Origin: an uncultured Flavobacteriaceae bacterium
GTDB lineage: Bacteria; Bacteroidota; Bacteroidia; Flavobacteriales; Flavobacteriaceae
NCBI GenBank assembly: GCA_947494715.1
Contig: CANLWG010000001.1
Span: 682,001-746,000 of the forward strand
Direction of reading: 5' to 3'
DNA length: 64,000 nucleotides
Shown: positions 16,722 through 24,894 of the stretch, in pieces
Layout: every line of letters starts with the position of its first letter
Position numbering within the stretch: the first letter of the stretch is position 1
Translations under genes and position numbers: made by a program
The notes under the pieces: generated by a model
What the model was told of the DNA's origin: nothing
What the model saw: the letters and a program-made list of their open reading frames with translations, nothing else
The model's database searches: none

Positions 16722-17603
16722 TTAATTGATTCGTTCGTATGTAATTGTGGACTTTATGGTAGTCGGAATTTTTTGGTCGCCCAATTGCACCATGGTACCT
16801 GTACCTTGGGATTCGCCCTCTACCTTCATTTTTTTTATAAAGCCCGACGTTAAATCTGTTGTAATATGGGTAGCCTGCGTTCCTGTAAGGTTCATTGTGG
16901 TAGCAGGTTCTGTAATTTCCATGGTCACTTCCGCTTCCCCCATGATTTCAGCACTGGTATCCTCAATGGTTTCCAAGGTCCATGTATTCTTGGTGCTTAA
17001 CTTTCCAGTATATTCATTCTCCCACGTATCTCCCGGCTCAACCTGTTGCTGAGGATAGAGATAGGTCATTTGTTCATAGCTGTTGGACAAGGCTTCCGAC
17101 CCAAATTCCTTCTCGAGGGATTTTTTCATCATATTTAAGGAAAACTCATCTTCCAATCCAGAAGCTTGGGTCATCTTTGCCACAAGACTATCGCCACCCT
17201 TAACCTTTAGGATATGTCCATTTCTGGAAAGGGTCATTTGTATAGGATGCTCCAATAAGCTATTGAAAATATTGGATTGCATATCACCTTCTACGATTTC
17301 CTTTGCGGCCACATTCATCAATTCTCCTTGTATGCTGGATACCATTTTAAGATTAAGATCCTTAAAGGTCAATGCTATCTCGTAATTATCGTCTTCTTCG
17401 CCCAAAACCTTAAATTCCAAAATACCATCGATTACATTGGTCAATTCGTGTTCCGCCCCATCGAGTTTTTGGGTAATTATCTGTTTGGCTTCTTGCTTTA
17501 TAGTGAATACATCATCCTTTTCCAGCTTGTATTCCAGTTTTACCTGGCCTATGGCCATAGAGCTGAAAAACAACAAAAACAATAGGGGCAAAACGTTTTT
17601 CAT
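16722..17603 (-). CDS. DUF6263 family secreted protein
   Basis: A 293-residue exported protein with an ordinary signal peptide (LPLLFLLFFSSMAIGQ). The mature region is beta-rich: VKLEYKLEKDDVFTIKQEAK, repeated EIALTFKDLNLKM-like strands, and a C-terminal THITTDLTSGFIKKMKVEGE. This matches DUF6263, a family widespread in Bacteroidetes whose function is not known. A minus-strand -7 box, TACTTTTG, is at 17635-17642. It is probably co-transcribed with the TPR protein downstream. Confidence 0.75.
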   Translation of the reverse strand: MKNVLPLLFLLFFSSMAIGQVKLEYKLEKDDVFTIKQEAKQIITQKLDGAEHELTNVIDGILEFKVLGEEDDNYEIALTFKDLNLKMVSSIQGELMNVAAKEIVEGDMQSNIFNSLLEHPIQMTLSRNGHILKVKGGDSLVAKMTQASGLEDEFSLNMMKKSLEKEFGSEALSNSYEQMTYLYPQQQVEPGDTWENEYTGKLSTKNTWTLETIEDTSAEIMGEAEVTMEITEPATTMNLTGTQATHITTDLTSGFIKKMKVEGESQGTGTMVQLGDQKIPTTIKSTITYERIN

Positions 17604-17676
17604 AGTGGGAAAAAATCCAAGTTATCGAATGCCGCAAAAGTAATAAAAACAATCCGAAACATTTTTATATTTCCAT

Positions 17677-17706
17677 TTGGCAAAGCAAAAACTCTTCGTA
17701 TATTTG
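17677..17706 (+). promoter_or_regulatory. Promoter of rpmH
   Basis: TTG at 17677-17679, 19 bases, then TATATTTG at 17699-17706 is a full Bacteroidetes promoter match. A small hairpin, GCCCA (17708-17712) with TGGGC (17721-17725), lies at the predicted 5' end of the transcript. Confidence 0.75.
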
Positions 17707-17771
17707 CGCCCAGAATTTTATGGGCAAAAATGTCCGTTATAACATAATACTAAGTATTTAAAGGCTCAAAG

Positions 17772-17930
17772 ATGAAAAGAACATTTCAGCCATCTAAGCG
17801 AAAAAGAAGGAACAAGCACGGATTTAGAGAGCGTATGGCTACGGTTAGTGGTAGAAAGGTACTTGCCAGAAGAAGGGCCAAGGGAAGAAAAAAATTATCC
17901 GTATCCTCAGAGCCGAGACACAAAAAATAA
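17772..17930 (+). CDS. rpmH: 50S ribosomal protein L34
   Basis: A 52-residue basic ribosomal protein translated as [20 protein letters not shown] and continuing [20 protein letters not shown] to the end PRHKK. This is an unmistakable bL34. The gene has its own consensus promoter 66 bases upstream and a strong terminator immediately downstream. In many bacteria rpmH adjoins dnaA and rnpA; here it sits alone before carB. Confidence 0.97.
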   Translation: MKRTFQPSKRKRRNKHGFRERMATVSGRKVLARRRAKGRKKLSVSSEPRHKK

Positions 17931-17953
17931 TGATTAAACATTTTAACAATACC

Positions 17954-17989
17954 AAGGTGTTACTTTTTCGGAAGTAGCACCTTTTTTTT
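17954..17989 (+). terminator. Intrinsic terminator after rpmH
   Basis: AAGGTGTTACTT pairs with AAGTAGCACCTT (12 bp with one T-G wobble) around a 6-base loop and is followed by eight T residues. Confidence 0.9.
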
Positions 17990-17994
17990 GTCCA

Positions 17995-18014
17995 TACCGA
18001 AATTTGTTTCGGTA
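17995..18014 (+). promoter_or_regulatory. Palindrome in the carB leader
   Basis: TACCGAAA and TTTCGGTA form a perfect 8-bp inverted repeat around TTTG, 28 bases before the carB ATG. It could be an operator or a leader hairpin; no regulator is evident nearby. Confidence 0.4.
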
Positions 18015-18041
18015 CCAACTGATTAAAACCTAATATATAAA

Positions 18042-20894
18042 ATGCCTAAAAGAAAAGATTTAAAATCGATTTTGATAATAGGTTCTGGACCTATAATTAT
18101 TGGACAGGCCTGTGAGTTCGATTATTCCGGATCTCAGGCTTTGCGAAGCCTTAAAGAAGATGGAATAGAAACCATATTGATCAATAGCAATCCGGCCACT
18201 ATTATGACGGATCCGGTAATGGCGGACCATATTTATCTAAAGCCCTTGACCACAAAATCGATTCTGGAAATCTTAAAAAAGCATCCACAAATAGACGCTG
18301 TATTGCCTACAATGGGCGGACAGACGGCATTGAACCTTTGTATTGAAGCGGATGAAAAGGGCATTTGGAAAGATTTTGATGTAGAGATTATCGGGGTAGA
18401 TATCGATGCTATAGATATTACCGAGGATCGTGAGCGGTTTAGGGCATTGATGATGGAAATAGGTATTGGTATGGCGCCACAGGCCACCGCAACCTCTTTT
18501 CTAAAAGGGAAGGAAATTGCACAGGAATTTGGTTTCCCCTTGGTCATTAGGGCATCCTACACACTTGGAGGAGCCGGTGCTTCAATTGTTTATAGGCCAG
18601 AGGATTTTGATGAGCTTCTAAGCCGCGGTCTGGAGATTTCACCTATCCATGAGGTAATGATAGACAAGGCCATGATGGGCTGGAAGGAATATGAACTTGA
18701 ACTTTTACGTGATAAGAATGATAATGTGGTCATTATCTGTACGATAGAGAATATGGATCCCATGGGCATCCACACCGGGGATTCGATTACGGTGGCCCCT
18801 GCGATGACACTTTCGGATAGGACCTTCCAGCGCATGAGGGATATGGCCATAAAAATGATGAGGAGTATTGGCGATTTTGCGGGAGGTTGCAACGTACAGT
18901 TCGCCGTTAGCCCGGATGAAAAAGAGGATATTATTGCCATTGAGATTAACCCTAGGGTGTCGCGATCATCAGCATTGGCTTCCAAGGCGACTGGTTATCC
19001 TATAGCCAAGATTGCGGCCAAACTGGCTGTAGGCTATCATTTGAACGAGCTGGAAAACCAGATTACCAAATCTACATCGGCATTATTCGAACCTACCTTG
19101 GACTATGTAATCGTAAAAATCCCGCGATGGAATTTTGACAAGTTCGAGGGCTCTGATCGTACCCTTGGCCTGCAAATGAAGGCTGTGGGCGAAGTAATGG
19201 GCATTGGCCGTTCTTTCCAGGAGGCGTTACATAAGGCCACACAATCCTTGGAAATTAAACGAAACGGGCTTGGTGCCGACGGAAAGGGGTACAAGGATTA
19301 CAATCAGATTATCAGCAAGTTGACCATTCCCAGTTGGGATCGGGTGTTCGTTATTTATGATGCCATTCAAATGGGGATTCCTTTGAGTCGTATTCATGAT
19401 ATTACCAGAATAGATATGTGGTTCCTCAAACAATATGAGGAGCTGTATCAGTTGGAAAAGGAAATATCTACCTATACCATCGCGACCTTGAGCAAGGAGT
19501 TGATGCTGGAGGCCAAACAGAAAGGTTTTGCCGATCGGCAGATTGCCCATATGTTGGATTGCTGGGAGAGCGAAGTCTATAACAAGCGGGCGGAAATGGG
19601 CGTTAACCGCGTCTATAAGTTGGTAGACACCTGTGCAGCAGAATTCAAGGCGATGACCCCGTACTACTATTCTACTTTTGAGGCCGAGATAGAAACGGTG
19701 GATGGGGACCGGTATGTAGAAAATGATAGTGTAGTTACCGATAGAAAGAAAATAGTGGTCCTAGGTTCAGGCCCGAATAGGATAGGGCAGGGGATAGAAT
19801 TTGATTATTGTTGTGTACATGGAGTGCTAGCCGCAGCCGAATGTGGATATGAAACCATAATGATCAATTGCAATCCGGAAACGGTCTCCACTGATTTTGA
19901 TACTGCCGACAAGCTCTATTTTGAACCTGTTTTTTGGGAACATATTTATGACATCATACGTCATGAAAAACCAGAAGGCGTAATCGTCCAACTAGGTGGG
20001 CAAACCGCTCTAAAGTTGGCCGAAAAATTGGACAAATATGGAATCAAGATTATCGGCACTAGTTTTAAATCCTTGGATTTGGCCGAGGATCGGGGTAGTT
20101 TTTCCACATTGCTTAAAGAGAATAATATTCCCTACCCAAGGTTCGGGGTAGCGGAAACTGCGGACGAAGCATTGCAATTGGCAGACGAGCTTGGCTTCCC
20201 ATTATTGGTGCGGCCTTCATACGTATTGGGCGGCCAAGGAATGAAAATTGTCATCAACAAAGAGGAACTGGAAGCGCATGTAGTGGATTTACTGCGCAAA
20301 ATACCGAACAACAAACTGCTTTTGGACCATTATCTGGATGGTGCCATAGAAGCCGAAGCCGATGCTATCTGTGATGGGGAGGAGATTTATATCATCGGCA
20401 TTATGGAGCATATAGAGCCTTGTGGTATCCATTCGGGGGATTCCAATGCTACCCTGCCTCCATTTAATTTAGGCGAGTTCGTAATGCAGCAGATTAAGGA
20501 TCATACAAAGAAAATTGCCTTGGCCTTGAATACGGTAGGGCTTATCAATATTCAATTTGCCATTAAGGATGATATGGTCTATATTATAGAAGCCAACCCT
20601 AGGGCATCCAGAACGGTACCTTTTATTGCCAAAGCTTATAAGGAACCTTATGTAAACTACGCTACAAAGGTGATGTTGGGTGAAAAGAAAGTTAAAGATT
20701 TCGAATTTAACCCTCAATTGGAAGGCTTTGCCATTAAGCAACCGGTGTTCTCCTTCAACAAATTTCCTAACGTGAACAAGAATTTAGGTCCGGAAATGAA
20801 GAGTACCGGGGAAAGTATCCTGTTCATTGATAGCCTAAAGGACGATCAGTTTTACGACTTGTACGGACGTAGAAAAATGTATTTAAGCAAGTAG
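18042..20894 (+). CDS. carB: Carbamoyl-phosphate synthase large chain
   Basis: A 950-residue synthetase that makes carbamoyl phosphate from bicarbonate, ammonia (delivered by CarA) and two ATP, feeding pyrimidine and arginine synthesis. The two homologous ATP-grasp halves start at IIGSGPIIIGQACEFDYSGS and VLGSGPNRIGQGIEFDYCCV. Both contain the PxxGGQTAL motif and the EINPRVSRSSAL / EANPRASRTVPF metal-binding block. Enteric CarB is about 1,070 residues; this protein stops about 120 residues earlier, so the C-terminal methylglyoxal-synthase-like allosteric domain is missing. That shorter form is, as I recall, usual in flavobacteria. Confidence 0.96.
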   Translation: MPKRKDLKSILIIGSGPIIIGQACEFDYSGSQALRSLKEDGIETILINSNPATIMTDPVMADHIYLKPLTTKSILEILKKHPQIDAVLPTMGGQTALNLCIEADEKGIWKDFDVEIIGVDIDAIDITEDRERFRALMMEIGIGMAPQATATSFLKGKEIAQEFGFPLVIRASYTLGGAGASIVYRPEDFDELLSRGLEISPIHEVMIDKAMMGWKEYELELLRDKNDNVVIICTIENMDPMGIHTGDSITVAPAMTLSDRTFQRMRDMAIKMMRSIGDFAGGCNVQFAVSPDEKEDIIAIEINPRVSRSSALASKATGYPIAKIAAKLAVGYHLNELENQITKSTSALFEPTLDYVIVKIPRWNFDKFEGSDRTLGLQMKAVGEVMGIGRSFQEALHKATQSLEIKRNGLGADGKGYKDYNQIISKLTIPSWDRVFVIYDAIQMGIPLSRIHDITRIDMWFLKQYEELYQLEKEISTYTIATLSKELMLEAKQKGFADRQIAHMLDCWESEVYNKRAEMGVNRVYKLVDTCAAEFKAMTPYYYSTFEAEIETVDGDRYVENDSVVTDRKKIVVLGSGPNRIGQGIEFDYCCVHGVLAAAECGYETIMINCNPETVSTDFDTADKLYFEPVFWEHIYDIIRHEKPEGVIVQLGGQTALKLAEKLDKYGIKIIGTSFKSLDLAEDRGSFSTLLKENNIPYPRFGVAETADEALQLADELGFPLLVRPSYVLGGQGMKIVINKEELEAHVVDLLRKIPNNKLLLDHYLDGAIEAEADAICDGEEIYIIGIMEHIEPCGIHSGDSNATLPPFNLGEFVMQQIKDHTKKIALALNTVGLINIQFAIKDDMVYIIEANPRASRTVPFIAKAYKEPYVNYATKVMLGEKKVKDFEFNPQLEGFAIKQPVFSFNKFPNVNKNLGPEMKSTGESILFIDSLKDDQFYDLYGRRKMYLSK

Positions 20895-20935
20895 GGTACT
20901 TACGTAGTTGGGTTTGGGCATCGACTCCTTGTCCT

Positions 20936-22372
20936 TTATTTTTTAAGCATGTGGTCAAGAAATCGGCCTAAAGTCATTAGGATTCCTGATTTATCGCCTC
21001 CCAGCTTTCTTAGGTCATCAATACCCCCCTCATTGTACCATAGGTTATTTTTGATTATACCATAAGGATTTCTCATAGTATCCAAATTGGTCAATGGATT
21101 ATCATTAAGAATCAACAATTGTGATTTTTTACCCTTGGTAATAGAGCCTATCTCATTTTCCATACCCATAGCCTTTGCCGCTTCTATAGTACCCGATTGC
21201 AGTATAGCATAGGGTTTTAGGCCGTTTTCTTGTAACAACGCAATTTCCTCATGCAAGGTCAATCCTGGAGCGGTCAGATTTGGTCCGGTATCGGTTCCTA
21301 GTAATAAAGTAACCTTTTCCTCATTAAAAATATGGACAAGGTCTTGCATGCAATGGTATTTATCTACATGCCATTTGTAGGTGCCTTCATTGGAGTCGAT
21401 CCATTGGGAAAGCTGTTTCTTGCCTATGAATTCAATAAACGGATTTATAGGGACTTTGGGGATTGAATTCATGAATTGTTCCCCTTCAACCGTAGTTTTG
21501 TAAATATGGTGAAAGGGTGATAGGGTAACGGTTACTTTTGCGCCATTTTGTTTTAATTTTTTTGCAATTTTCCTTCCCATAATAGTATCCAATTCATAAT
21601 CCATCATCCCCTGTATAACTTCCTCAATGTGTTCAAAAGAGGTAATCGGGTATTGTAGAAGTACATCCAGGTCTATTCTATGCGGTGGGTGCCCGGCCAC
21701 ATCCATATCCAAATGGTCCGCTTCTTGCATGATACTTTCAAACTGTTGCCGGTTGAGTCCATCATAGATTTTTATGAAGTCGTACCCTTTGTTTTTATAT
21801 GCATTCACCGCCTCTATGCCTTCTTGGGGTGTTTTTATGTTTTTGTGAAAAGGGCCTGTGTTGGTTCCGCTGTTGATGGTCGGCGATGCAGTAATCAACG
21901 TTGCTCCAGGATACGTACCAGCGTTTACTTGTTCGCGCCACCTTAAATGCATTGGAAACCCCATCATGTTCCGCACTGTGGTTACCCCATAACCCAAGTA
22001 CATGGCCAGATCAGATCGGTCAAAAATATGTGTATGCATATCGGTAAGACCTGGCATCAAATATTTTCCGTCTAAGTTTTTGATCGAATACCCGCCAGGT
22101 ACGGGAACCGAATCGGAAATAATACCTGTAATTAGGCCATTGTCGATCAACAACGTTTTGTGCTTTTCCAAAACTTCGCGACCATTGTCCATACTGATGA
22201 TGTTTACACGGGTAAGAGCCAATGCCTTATTTTCTTTCCCAATGATGGACTCAGGGTTGCTGTAATCTTTGCTTGAAACTAGAACGATAATGATTAAGAA
22301 AAGTAGAAGCGTGCATAGGGCGATGACAATGAACTTGAGCAGTTTTCTTGTGAATCTTAGTACTTTCTTCAT
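20936..22372 (-). CDS. Membrane-anchored amidohydrolase
   Basis: A 478-residue metal-dependent hydrolase of the imidazolonepropionase-like amidohydrolase family. An N-terminal transmembrane anchor (IVIALCTLLLFLIIIVLVSS) holds it to the membrane. The TIM-barrel shows the first metal site YLMPGLTDMHTHIFD, the lysine region GYDFIKIYDGL, the histidine AGHPPHRI, SFEHIEEV, and the aspartate in LLGTDTGPN. The C-terminal IGSITKGKKSQLLILNDNP is typical of the family. The physiological substrate (dipeptide, hydantoin or other amide) is unknown. A palindrome lies upstream at 22424-22439, and the AraC-type regulator gene lies just beyond it. Confidence 0.82.
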   Translation of the reverse strand: MKKVLRFTRKLLKFIVIALCTLLLFLIIIVLVSSKDYSNPESIIGKENKALALTRVNIISMDNGREVLEKHKTLLIDNGLITGIISDSVPVPGGYSIKNLDGKYLMPGLTDMHTHIFDRSDLAMYLGYGVTTVRNMMGFPMHLRWREQVNAGTYPGATLITASPTINSGTNTGPFHKNIKTPQEGIEAVNAYKNKGYDFIKIYDGLNRQQFESIMQEADHLDMDVAGHPPHRIDLDVLLQYPITSFEHIEEVIQGMMDYELDTIMGRKIAKKLKQNGAKVTVTLSPFHHIYKTTVEGEQFMNSIPKVPINPFIEFIGKKQLSQWIDSNEGTYKWHVDKYHCMQDLVHIFNEEKVTLLLGTDTGPNLTAPGLTLHEEIALLQENGLKPYAILQSGTIEAAKAMGMENEIGSITKGKKSQLLILNDNPLTNLDTMRNPYGIIKNNLWYNEGGIDDLRKLGGDKSGILMTLGRFLDHMLKK

Positions 22373-22423
22373 AGACAGACTTGATGATGAAACACAAAGA
22401 AAGAAGACTTAAGGGTACGGGTC

Positions 22424-22439
22424 GTTCGTATTCACGAAC
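22424..22439 (-). promoter_or_regulatory. Candidate operator upstream of the amidohydrolase
   Basis: GTTCGT-ATTC-ACGAAC is a perfect 6-bp inverted repeat. A further GAACGA half-site follows at 22442-22447, so three related half-sites lie within 25 bases. It is placed about 50 bases upstream of the amidohydrolase ATG, next to an AraC-family regulator gene. Confidence 0.45.
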
Positions 22440-22496
22440 TCGAACGAATTTTTTAATGAGACAATGAGTTCGGATTTCGCAATATGGAAATATGGA

Positions 22497-23567
22497 CTAT
22501 GGGGAAAGGTGTTTTTTCTTGTATTCCGAAGGAGTCATGCCCGTTTTTTGTTTGAACAAAGTGTTGAACGAGGATTTTGAGTTAAAACCCACCTCGTACA
22601 TTACCTCTGATATAGTTTCGCCCTTTTCTTTGGGATGCTGCAAACGGGATTTAGCCTTTTCCATTCGATGATCATTAATGAAACCCATGAAATTCTTCCC
22701 TATAAAGGAATTGATTAAATGGGATAACCTTCTCGGGGGTATTTTCAACTGCTCAGAAAGTTGCTTCAGGCTAAGGTCCGGATCTGTATAAAGGTCACTT
22801 TCCCTCATAAAACTTTGAATATGTTCAAGATCTTGCTTTTCGGAAGTATCAGGAATCGTTTTAGGAGGAGTTTTTCTTTTTTCCATAAAAACTGCTTCAT
22901 CCAACGTCGTGATACCTAGAAAAATCTGAGGTTGTTTAAGTCCTTTATAGAACATCCAATTAATGAGCAAGAGAATCATTAGGTGAATGGATGAAATGCC
23001 AGCGATAAGGTCTGTGCTCCAAAAAAGCTGATCGACCATATCCAATAGCAGCGCAACACAAAAAATGATAATCGTCCATTGAAGCCATACCAGATCGGTA
23101 CGACTCAATGATGATTGGGTCTCCTTTACTATTTTTCTATAGGTGACAACTTTTAGGATTGCCAAAGTGCTGTAGGTCAAAAGACTAACATATAGCAAAA
23201 ATCCAAATCTTCCGCAAAATGAATAGCCAAGTGCTGCAATTAAGAGCAATATGACAAAGGGTATGAAGTGGGCCAATTGTAAAAAAGAAAAACGAAACTT
23301 TCGATACATCAAAGATCTCGAATATAGATAGAGCAATGGGCCGTAAGCAAAGCCATAAACACAAAGCGTTGCACTTAGAAAAATGTTGGCGGTTCCATAG
23401 GTGTCGTTCAACATCACCGTAAACTGTAGTGCAAGCATGATTAGAAAGGAAGCCAAGTAACTGTTGCTTACTTTTTTGGAGCCCTTATCGGTTAGGAGAA
23501 CCAGTGCGAAAAGGACACTTTGAAAAATAGTGATGATGGGAATGATATCTGCAATATAGATGGTCAT
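22497..23567 (-). CDS. AraC-family transcriptional regulator with membrane-spanning N-terminus
   Basis: A 356-residue regulator typical of Bacteroidetes. The first 215 residues contain about seven hydrophobic helices, suggesting membrane sensing. A linker and a C-terminal AraC/XylS DNA-binding domain (about 250-352) follow. The two helix-turn-helix units are visible in LSLKQLSEQLKIPPRRLSHL and TISEVMYEVGFNSKSSFNTL, followed by FKQKTGMTPSEYKK. It is flanked by an amidohydrolase downstream and an MDR oxidoreductase upstream, either of which could be its target. The signal is unknown. Confidence 0.88.
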   Translation of the reverse strand: MTIYIADIIPIITIFQSVLFALVLLTDKGSKKVSNSYLASFLIMLALQFTVMLNDTYGTANIFLSATLCVYGFAYGPLLYLYSRSLMYRKFRFSFLQLAHFIPFVILLLIAALGYSFCGRFGFLLYVSLLTYSTLAILKVVTYRKIVKETQSSLSRTDLVWLQWTIIIFCVALLLDMVDQLFWSTDLIAGISSIHLMILLLINWMFYKGLKQPQIFLGITTLDEAVFMEKRKTPPKTIPDTSEKQDLEHIQSFMRESDLYTDPDLSLKQLSEQLKIPPRRLSHLINSFIGKNFMGFINDHRMEKAKSRLQHPKEKGETISEVMYEVGFNSKSSFNTLFKQKTGMTPSEYKKKHLSP

Positions 23568-23675
23568 GGTCTATTTGTTCGGTCAGCCGTAGTAATGACA
23601 AAACAGGGCAGGCATTGTTACGAATATAGGAATATTTAGTATCTTGGAAAACTGTGTTTATTTTGAATAAGCAAG

Positions 23676-24644
23676 TCACTCAATGGTAATAACTACTTTT
23701 CCCTTTACAAGGTTTTTTCCATAATAGGTAAAAGCGTCGGGAGTTTTATCCAAAGGAAAGCATTTGTCTACAATAGGTTTTAGCTTTTCTGATTCCAACA
23801 ATTCTCGGAGTACTTTTAAATCCTGTCGGTTTGGTTTGTGTACGAGGATTCCCATTTTCTTGCCAGAGTTCTTGGAAAATATAGACTTGATGGCCAGTTT
23901 CAACAGCAATGCTACCGAGCCTCCCACCACAACAAGAGCGCCATTGGGATTTAAAACATTTTCATATTGGGAAAGCGGCTTTTGCGCAATAACATCCAGT
24001 ACCAAATCGTACTTCTTTTCAGCTTTCGTAAAATCCTCTTTTTGGTAATCAATTACGTGGTCTGCACCCAAGTCTAGAAGTACATCCATCTTCTCGGAGC
24101 AATCTACCGCGGTTACTTCAGCGCCCCAAAGCTTGGCCAATTGTATGGCAAAAGTACCTACACCACCCCCCGCACCGTTGATCAGAACTTTTTGCCCTTC
24201 CTGAATATCTCCGTTGTAACGCAACCCTTGGAGCGCAAGTACACCCGCCTGGGGTACTGCCGCCGCCTCTTCATAAGTTAAATTGGCCGGCTTTGAGGAC
24301 AAGAGGTTTTCATCTGCACACACAAATTCGGCAAAACCGCCCCAGTTATGAGCCGATAAGTCTCCATAGACCTTATCCCCAGGTTTAAACAGTTTAACTT
24401 CCTCACCAATGGACATAACTTGCCCGGCGATATCGGCCCCTAAAATTTTATGCCTTGGTTTGAACAAACCAAATAATAATCGATATATGCGTGGCTTCCC
24501 TGTAAGGTAGTCCCAATCCCAAGAGTTTATGGAAGCTGCATGTACCTTTACCAATACCTCATTACTATTGGGTACAGGTTTATCCACTTCCTTTAGTTGA
24601 AGAACATCGGGTAAACCATATTTTTCGTTACGTATGGCCTTCAT
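23676..24644 (-). CDS. NAD(P)-dependent medium-chain (quinone-type) oxidoreductase
   Basis: A 322-residue MDR-family oxidoreductase. The N-terminal GroES-like fold starts MKAIRNEKYGLPDVLQLKEV and includes ILGADIAGQVMSIGEEV. The Rossmann cofactor motif is INGAGGGVGTFAIQLAK near residue 150. The catalytic-zinc cysteine/histidine set of true alcohol dehydrogenases is not evident, which points to a zinc-free quinone or enone reductase. A paralogue lies at 32767-33726. It may share control with the AraC regulator that follows 108 bases downstream. Confidence 0.85.
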   Translation of the reverse strand: MKAIRNEKYGLPDVLQLKEVDKPVPNSNEVLVKVHAASINSWDWDYLTGKPRIYRLLFGLFKPRHKILGADIAGQVMSIGEEVKLFKPGDKVYGDLSAHNWGGFAEFVCADENLLSSKPANLTYEEAAAVPQAGVLALQGLRYNGDIQEGQKVLINGAGGGVGTFAIQLAKLWGAEVTAVDCSEKMDVLLDLGADHVIDYQKEDFTKAEKKYDLVLDVIAQKPLSQYENVLNPNGALVVVGGSVALLLKLAIKSIFSKNSGKKMGILVHKPNRQDLKVLRELLESEKLKPIVDKCFPLDKTPDAFTYYGKNLVKGKVVITIE

Positions 24645-24739
24645 TGGTCACGATCGTTTCTTGAAACCCTTCCTTCGGCTGGCAGGTATACACTTTTGGT
24701 GCAAGATTTCAGTTTCCATAAATATTTCGATTTTCAAGG

Positions 24740-24814
24740 GTTACTGAGTTATTGGGTTACCAAGTTATTGTTGTGTACCGTCAAAATAACTCAATAACTT
24801 AATAATCCAATCAC
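24740..24814. repeat. Inverted repeat of AGTTATT units
   Basis: Left arm 24740-24770 holds GAGTTATTGGGTTACCAAGTT and further bases. Right arm 24785-24814 holds the inverted equivalents AATAACTC and CAATAACTT. Exact 8- and 9-base arms pair. The whole lies in the 250-base gap between an oxidoreductase and an acyl-CoA dehydrogenase-like gene, and nothing else is recognised there. Confidence 0.55.
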
Positions 24815-24894
24815 CACTGGCAATTTCATTGTCGGATCAAACCTCCACCAGAATAATTTGTCGGGCCGGTATTTGAAATCTATGTTCGTTTGGT

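Noticed and set aside
22497-23567. AraC regulator read as a transporter because of its seven N-terminal helices
   Set aside because: The C-terminal double helix-turn-helix is clear, and this membrane-AraC architecture is common in Bacteroidetes.
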